DNA of 64,000 bases from Plantago major (lineage: Eukaryota > Streptophyta > Magnoliopsida > Lamiales > Plantaginaceae). The notes under the pieces are model-generated. The model did not search any database. It saw only the letters and a list, made by a program, of their open reading frames with translations, and was not told the DNA's origin. The position numbers and the translations under genes are program-made. The stretch is from contig CM048840.1 in assembly GCA_026545765.1 (NCBI GenBank), forward strand, positions 55,552,580 through 55,616,579, written 5' to 3'. Below are positions 57,714 through 64,000 of this stretch, piece after piece; within the stretch, counting starts at the first letter, position 1, and each line of letters begins with the position of its first letter.

Positions 57714-59440
57714 GGAAAAGGTAAGATTTTTTTTAAAAGGTAGGAAAATCAAGGTTTTTTTTCGGTTTTTTGGGTTTTAGCGGTCTGACCGGCCGAGTTT
57801 TTTAAAAAACCACCGAGGTACACATTTTTCGTTATGCGTTTAATAGATTATATTATGGTTTTAAGTTGTTAGCATTGAAAGTTTCAGTTACAGTTTAACG
57901 TATTTTGTTAATTAATGTTTTAAGATATGATGTGATGGTTTTAATGCGTCGGTATTGTATGTTTCAATTATAGTTTTAACCTCTCTTGTTTATGTTTTAA
58001 GATACGGTGTGATGGTTTTAAGGAGCCATGATGGTTTTAAGATGGCTTGTTATAGTTTTAAGTGACAATCTAATATCATTAAACCACTATTAAACAAGTC
58101 TAAAAGTTTCAGGGATGCCATTAAAATATCAATAAACAAGATTAAATAAGCTACTTGAAGCATTCAGTCATTACAATATTGAAATAGTCATCCAAAGGTT
58201 TTAAAACATCTATCCACATGGGAAAAAAATTTACAATAAACGTTCATTCGGTTTTTTTTATGCAAAGGCAAATTGAGTTGTTAAAATATGTCTTTTTTTT
58301 ATTTAACTTGTTGGTGAACTTCGGCTTCCTGCCTTTTGTTGCTTGTGCTTGTTGCTTCAATATTGCGGTGACATGTTTGAGAGACCTATCATCAAACTCG
58401 ATGTCAACATTAGAACCTGCTTAAAATTAAAACATTCATTAACTGGTTTAAAATCATAACAACTCTCATCAAAACTATCACATCGGTGCTTAAAAACAAA
58501 GAAGGAACGTGCAACACATACTAAAAACAGTAGCATTGATGCTTAAAACCATAACAGTGCATTTTAAAACTATAACAAAGCAAGAACATGCAACACAAGC
58601 TAAAAACAGTAAAATTGATACATAAAACCATAACCATGCCTCTTAAAACTATAACAAAACATTTGCAAAATATCAAATCATAAATATTTCTCAGAAGCTA
58701 AAACACTAACGTTGATGCTTAAAACTATAACAATAAGCCTTAAAATTATAACATATGCAGCCTCAACATAAGATAAATATAGTAGCATTAATGCTTAAAA
58801 CCATAACAGTGCATCTTAAAACTATAACAAAACCTCTTAAAACTATAACAAAGCACGAACATGCAACACAAGCTAAAAACAAATAACAATGATGCTTAAA
58901 ACCATAACAATGCATTTTAAAACTATAACAAAGCATTTGCAAAAAATCAAATCATAAATATTTCACCAGAGGTCACAACATCAGATCTTAAAATCAACGA
59001 AAAACAACAAAAAATAAAAGGTCAAAATTCACTTCCAATTGAGATTTTAACGAAAAAAGCGAGATGAATTTGTTGATTTGAACATTTTAGCAACTGGATC
59101 TAAAAATCCGGCAAGATCCGGCAAGAGAGGGAGGGAGGGAGGGAGGGAGGGAGGGAGGGAGAGAGAGAGAGAGAGGGGTACGATTGCCGCCGTGTTGAAG
59201 CACCTAAATTTCCGGCGGAGGATATGGAGTGAGTGATGAGAAAGAGAGAGATGTATGAATGTTTCTCTCACTAGTGCTTTTGTATAGAGAGAAAGATGGT
59301 TGAGTTGTGTGTCTTTTGTGAGAGGGTGTGTTGTTATTTGGGGTATATATATAAAAAATACTGATTGGTTTGTAGTGTTTCTGACCGGTTCTTTAATGTG
59401 AAAACCAGATTTTCCTATAGATTAGGAAAATCTTCCCTTT
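57714..59440. mobile_element. MULE-like element with long imperfect terminal inverted repeats
   Basis: The left end (GGAAAAGGTAAGATTTT ... TAGGAAAATCAAGGTTTT ... CGGTCTGACCGG) is mirrored at the right end, where the minus strand reads GTAAAAGGGAAGATTTT, TAGGAAAATCTGGTTTT and ACCGGTCAGAA. Further in, the left arm carries ATGGTTTTAAG words (57855-58060), and the right arm (58430-58960) carries many CTTAAAACTATAACA and CTTAAAACCATAACA words in degenerate tandem blocks. No transposase is coded. Flanking 9-mers match poorly, so no target duplication is claimed. It follows directly after the Copia LTR. Confidence 0.55.
59128..59174. repeat. GGGA/GA microsatellite
   Basis: A GGGA tetranucleotide run is followed by GA dinucleotides. 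The minus-strand open frame across it (Ser/Leu/Pro repeats) is a by-product. Confidence 0.95.
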
Positions 59441-60029
59441 TACTATACTTACTCATTTGATATTTTCGAAGTTGCGATTATGGGGCGCGCAGTGTATTTC
59501 CACTCGGGCACCATCTCAAAAATTGTTAAAGACAAAATATAACAATGAAATTAAAATATCTTAAAAAATATTAAAGACAACATATACGACCTCGTATGTG
59601 GCATAGAAGAACATGATATCCGCTACGAATACAAAATAAAAAATTACAAGTTAATTACAACGCCACGAACGAGCCCCGTCAAATGAATTTTTAAATCTAT
59701 AAAAGTGAGCTCGTATGGCAGCCAAGTGGAAATAGACTACGCGGCCCAGAATCACAAATATAAAATAGCAAATATCTAAAAAAATTGTGAAAGACAAAAT
59801 ATAACAATGAAATTTAAATGTTAAATCTATAAAATTGAGCTTGTACGGTGCCTGAGCCTAGGTGGAAATAAACTGTTCGCCTCATAATTGCAAATTCATA
59901 TTTAAAAAAAAATGTCAAAACATATTTTTATTTTCATTATTTGGGCGCATGTTATTTTACCCCTATCGGGGTCGGGCTTAAGGGGTTACCGATCGGGCTC
60001 GTTTGTGGCATTGTAATTAAATTGTACAT
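59441..60029. other. AT-rich spacer with two diverged direct repeats
   Basis: AGACAAAATATAACAATGAA occurs near 59530 and 59788, and a GTGGAAATA..ACT..CGGCC-type block recurs near 59728 and 59861. This suggests an old local duplication. No gene is supported. Confidence 0.5.
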
Positions 60030-60258
60030 TAAATACTCCCTCCATTTCAGAGAAAGTGTTACATTTTGACTTTGACCGGTCAACTGTCTTCGAGTTTGAC
60101 CACAAATTACTCATAAACGATAATAGTAAATAATTTAATAAAATCATATAATAAAAATTTAATTACTAAATTTTCATTATATAATTTTAATAATTTATTT
60201 ATTAATATCGTTTAAGAGTAAATTGTGGTCAAACTCGGAGACAGTTGACCGCAGAAAA
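60030..60258. mobile_element. Stowaway-like MITE truncated at the satellite
   Basis: The left end TACTCCCTCCATTTCAGAGA is a Stowaway-type terminus. GTCAACTGTCTTCGAGTTTG (about 60089) is mirrored by CAAACTCGGAGACAGTTGAC (about 60230), so most of it folds as one long hairpin. The right terminus is missing. The sequence passes into the satellite through AAATGTAA, a word found in both. Confidence 0.75.
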
Positions 60259-63200
60259 TGTAAAATTCTACTCGTGGGTTAAATAAAACAATAATGGGAG
60301 AGAGATAATTACAAACGGAGAAGTCAATTTGAGATTTAAACAACACACAGGAGGAGTAATAAAATAACGAACGAAGAACTCTACTTGAGAGTTAAACAAA
60401 ACACAAAAGGTGTTGAATAAACAACAAACGAACAACTCTACTTGAGTGATATAAAGGACACACTTTGGAAAGGGAAGAACAAAAAACGAATAACTGTACT
60501 CGAGAGATAAACAACACACTAAAGGAGTGGGATAATGTCAAGGAAGAAGTCTATTCGAAATTTAAACAAGACAGAAGGAGTAAGACTATCACAAACGAAG
60601 AACACTACTTGAGAATTAATAAACACACATATGAATTGGTATAAACAACAAATGTAAAATTCTACTCGTGGGTTAAATAAAACAATAATGGGAGAGAGAT
60701 AATTACAAACGGAGAAGTCAATTTGAGATTTAAACAACACACAGGAGGAGTAATAAAATAACGAACGAAGAACTCTACTTGAGAGTTAAACAAAACACAA
60801 AAGGTGTTGAATAAACAACAAACGAACAACTCTACTTGAGAGATATAAAGGACACATTTTGGAGAGGGCAGAACAAAAAACGAATAACTGTACTCGAGAG
60901 ATAAACAACACACTAAAGGAGTGGGATAATGTCAACGAGGAAGTCTATTCGAAATTTAAACAATACACAGAAGGAGTAAGAGTATCACAAACGAAGAACA
61001 CTACTTGAGAATTAATAAACACACATATGGATTGGGATAAACAACAAATGTAAAATTCTACTCGTGGGTTAAATAAAACAATAATGGGAGAGAGATAATT
61101 ACAAACGGAGAAGTCAATTTGAGATTTAAACAACACACAGGAGGAGTAATAAAATAACGAACGAAGAACTCTACTTGAGAGTTAAACAAAACACAAAAGG
61201 TGTTGAATAAACAACAAACGAACAACTCTACTTGAGAGATATAAAGGGCACACTTTGGAGAGGGAAGAACAAAAAACGAATAACTCTACTCGAGAGATAA
61301 ACAACACACTAAAGGAGTGGGATAATGTCAAGGAAGAAGTCTATTCGAACTTTAAACAATACACAGAAGGAGTAAGAGTATCACAAACGAAGAACACTAC
61401 TTGAGAATTAATAAACACACATATGGATTGGGATAAACAACAAATGTAAAATTCTACTCGTGGGTTAAATAAAATAATAATGGGAGAGAGATAATTACAA
61501 ACGGAGAAGTCAATTTGAGATTTAAACAACACACAGGAGGAGTAATAAAATAACGAACGAATAACTCTACTTGAGAGTTAAACAAAACACAAAAGGTGTT
61601 GAATAAACAACAAACGAACAACTCTACTTGAGAGATATAAAGGACACACTTTGGAGAGGGAAGAACAAAAAACGAATAACTGTACTCGAGAGATAAACAA
61701 CACACTAAAGGAGTGGGATAATGTCAAGGAAGAAGTCTATTCGAAATTTAAACAATACACAGAAGGAGTAAGACTATCACAAACGAAGAACACTACTTGA
61801 GAATTAATAAACACACATATGAATTGGTATAAACAACAAATGGAAAATTCTACTCGTGGGTTAAATAAAACAATAATGGGAGAGAGATAATTACAAACGG
61901 AGAAGTCAATTTGAGATTTAAACAACACAGGAGGAGTAATAAAATAACGAACGAAGAACTCTACTTGAGAGTTAAACAAAACACAAAAGGTGTTGAATAA
62001 ACAACAAACGAACAACTCTACTTGAGAGATATAAAGGACACACTTTGGAGAGGGAAGAACAAAAAACGAATAACTCTACTCGAGAGATAAACAACACACT
62101 AAAGGAGTGGGATAATGTCAAGGAAGAAGTCTATTCAAACTTTAAACAATACACAGAAGGAGTAAGAGTATCACAAACGAAGAACACTACTTGAGAATTA
62201 ATAAACACACATATGGATTGGGATAAACAACAAATGTAAAATTCTACTCGTGGGTTAAATAAAATAATAATGGGGGAGAGATAATTACAAACGGAGAAGT
62301 CAATTTGAGATTTAAACAACACACAGGAGGAGTAATAAAATAACGAACGAAGAACTCTACTTGAGAGTTAAACAAAACACAAAAGGTGTTGAATAAACAA
62401 CAAACGAACAACTCTACTTGAGAGATATAAAGGGCACACTTTGGAGAGGGAAGAACAAAAAACGAATAACTCTACTCGAGAGATAAACAACACACTAAAG
62501 GAGTGGGATAATGTCAAGGAAGAAGTCTATTCGAACTTTAAACAATACACAGAAGGAGTAAGAGTATCACAAACGAAGAACACTACTTGAGAATTAATAA
62601 ACACACATATGGATTGGGATAAACAACAAATGTAAAATTCTACTCGTGGGTTAAATAAAATAATAATGGGAGAGAGATAATTACAAACGGAGAAGTCAAT
62701 TTGAGATTTAAACAACACACAGGAGGAGTAATAAAATAACGAACGAATAACTCTACTTGAGAGTTAAACAAAACACAAAAGGTGTTGAATAAACAACAAA
62801 CGAACAACTCTACTTGAGAGATATAAAGGACACACTTTGGAGAGGAAGAACAAAAAGCGAATAAGCTACTCGAGAGATAAACAACACACTAAAGGAGTGG
62901 GATAATGTCAAGGAAGAAGTCTATTCGAAATTTAAACAATACACAGAAGGAGTAAGAGTATCACAAACGAAGAACACTACTTGAGAATTAATAAACACAC
63001 ATATGAATTGGTATAAACAACAAATGGAAAATTCTACTCGTGGGTTAAATAAAACAATAATGGGAGAGAGATAATTACAAACGGAGAAGTCAATTTGAGA
63101 TTTAAACAACACACAGGAGGAGTAATAAAATAACGAACGAAGAACTCTACTTGAGAGTTAAACAAAACACAAAAGGTGTTGAATAAACAACAAACGAACA

Positions 63201-64000
63201 ACTCTACTTGAGAGATATAAAGGACACACTTTGGAGAGGGAAGAACAAAAAACGAATAACTCTACTCGAGAGATAAACAACACACTAAAGGAGTGGGATA
63301 ATGTCAAGGAAGAAGTCTATTCAAACTTTAAACAATACACAGAAGGAGTAAGAGTATCACAAACGAAGAACACTACTTGAGAATTAATAAACACACATAT
63401 GGATTGGGATAAACAACAAATGTAAAATTCTACTCGTGGGTTAAATAAAACAATAATGGGAGAGAGATAATTACAAACGGAGAAGTCAATTTGAGATTTA
63501 AACAACACACAGGAGGAGTAATAAAATAACGAACGAAGAACTCTACTTGAGAGTTAAACAAAACACAAAAGGTGTTGAATAAACAACAAACGAACAACTC
63601 TACTTGAGAGATATAAAGGACACACTTTGGAGAGGGAAGAACAAAAATCGAATAACTCTACTCGAGATGAACAACACACTAAAGGTGGGATAATGTCAAG
63701 GAAGAAGTCTATTCGAAATTTAAACAATACACTGAAGGAGTAAGAGTATCACAAACGAAGAACACTACTTGAGAATTAATAAACACACATATGGATTGGG
63801 ATAAACAACAAATGTAAAATTCGACTAAATGGGTTAAATAAAACAATAATGGGAGAGATAATTACAAACGCGGAGAAGTCAATTTGAGATTTAAACAACA
63901 CACGGAGGAGTAATAAAATAACGACGAAGAACTCTACTTGAGAGTTAAACAAAACACAAAAGGTGTTGAATAAACAACAAACGAACAACTCTACTTGAGA
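60259..64000. repeat. 395-bp satellite, about 9.5 copies, open at the window end
   Basis: CTCGTGGGTT starts at 60271, 60665, 61061, 61457, 61853, 62247, 62643, 63037 and 63433, a step of 394 or 396 bp; the next copy is altered near 63823. Each 395-bp unit consists of seven related subunits of 55-58 bp, each around ACTCTACTTGAGAG..AAACAACACAC..AGGAG. Variant sites repeat every third unit (about 1185 bp). Minus-strand open frames of 63-92 codons recur with the period and lack any domain, so they are not called as genes. Confidence 0.96.

Noticed and set aside
59047..59271. Minus-strand 74-codon frame with Ser/Leu/Pro repeats
   Set aside because: It is created by the GGGA/GA microsatellite; there is no evidence of a gene.
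60268..63988. Repeated minus-strand open frames rich in Cys, Phe and Leu in the 395-bp satellite
   Set aside because: They are hydrophobic only because of the A-rich repeat on the + strand, recur every 394-396 bp, and have no start context or homology.
1..64000. tRNA, rRNA or other structured RNA genes
   Set aside because: None was recognised by eye on either strand; a covariance-model scan would be needed to exclude small ones.

Overview
The window is nuclear DNA of a flowering plant, most likely a eudicot. It has AT-rich spacers, GT-AG introns, nested LTR retrotransposons of the plant SIRE-like Copia and Tat-like Gypsy types, MITEs and two satellite arrays. Only one gene looks intact and of host origin: a four-exon, 406-codon WSS1-type DNA-dependent metalloprotease on the + strand (7471-12087), with a MITE in intron 1 and a solo LTR ending just upstream.

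Layout. 1-4205: the 5' part of a minus-strand Copia element (copy A), inserted into a decayed minus-strand gene (4206-5541). 5984-7230: LTR remnants. 7471-12087: the WSS1-type gene. 13914-41675: a Tat-like Gypsy element on the minus strand, about 13.2 kb without its insert. It carries a plus-strand (antisense) plant-mobile-domain gene between its 3' LTR and integrase. A second Copia element (copy B, 20622-35166) is nested between its integrase and RNase H, with an exact GAGCT target duplication. 42442-51336: the 3' part of another Gypsy-like element with the same plan: minus-oriented LTR, then a plus-strand antisense gene (Transposase_28-like), then a 110-bp tandem array. 51337-57704: a 5'-truncated third Copia copy (C). 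57714-59440: a MULE-like terminal-inverted-repeat element. 60030-64000: a truncated MITE running into a satellite that continues past the window.

How the parts relate. The three Copia copies are one family, with LTRs of about 1.54-1.67 kb, a Met-tRNA primer site and a G-rich polypurine tract. Copies B and C also carry about 4 kb of extra coding sequence after pol. That extra gene holds short phase-0 introns whose number differs between copies (one in B, five in C). All element genes carry stops or frameshifts, so none of the copies seen here looks autonomous.

The features most worth following are the variable exon-intron cassettes in the Copia extra gene, the antisense intron-bearing genes in both Gypsy-type elements, the three-level hierarchy of the terminal satellite (about 56, 395 and 1185 bp) and the four-unit higher order of the 110-bp array. 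Family names rest on motifs read by eye; no database search was possible.
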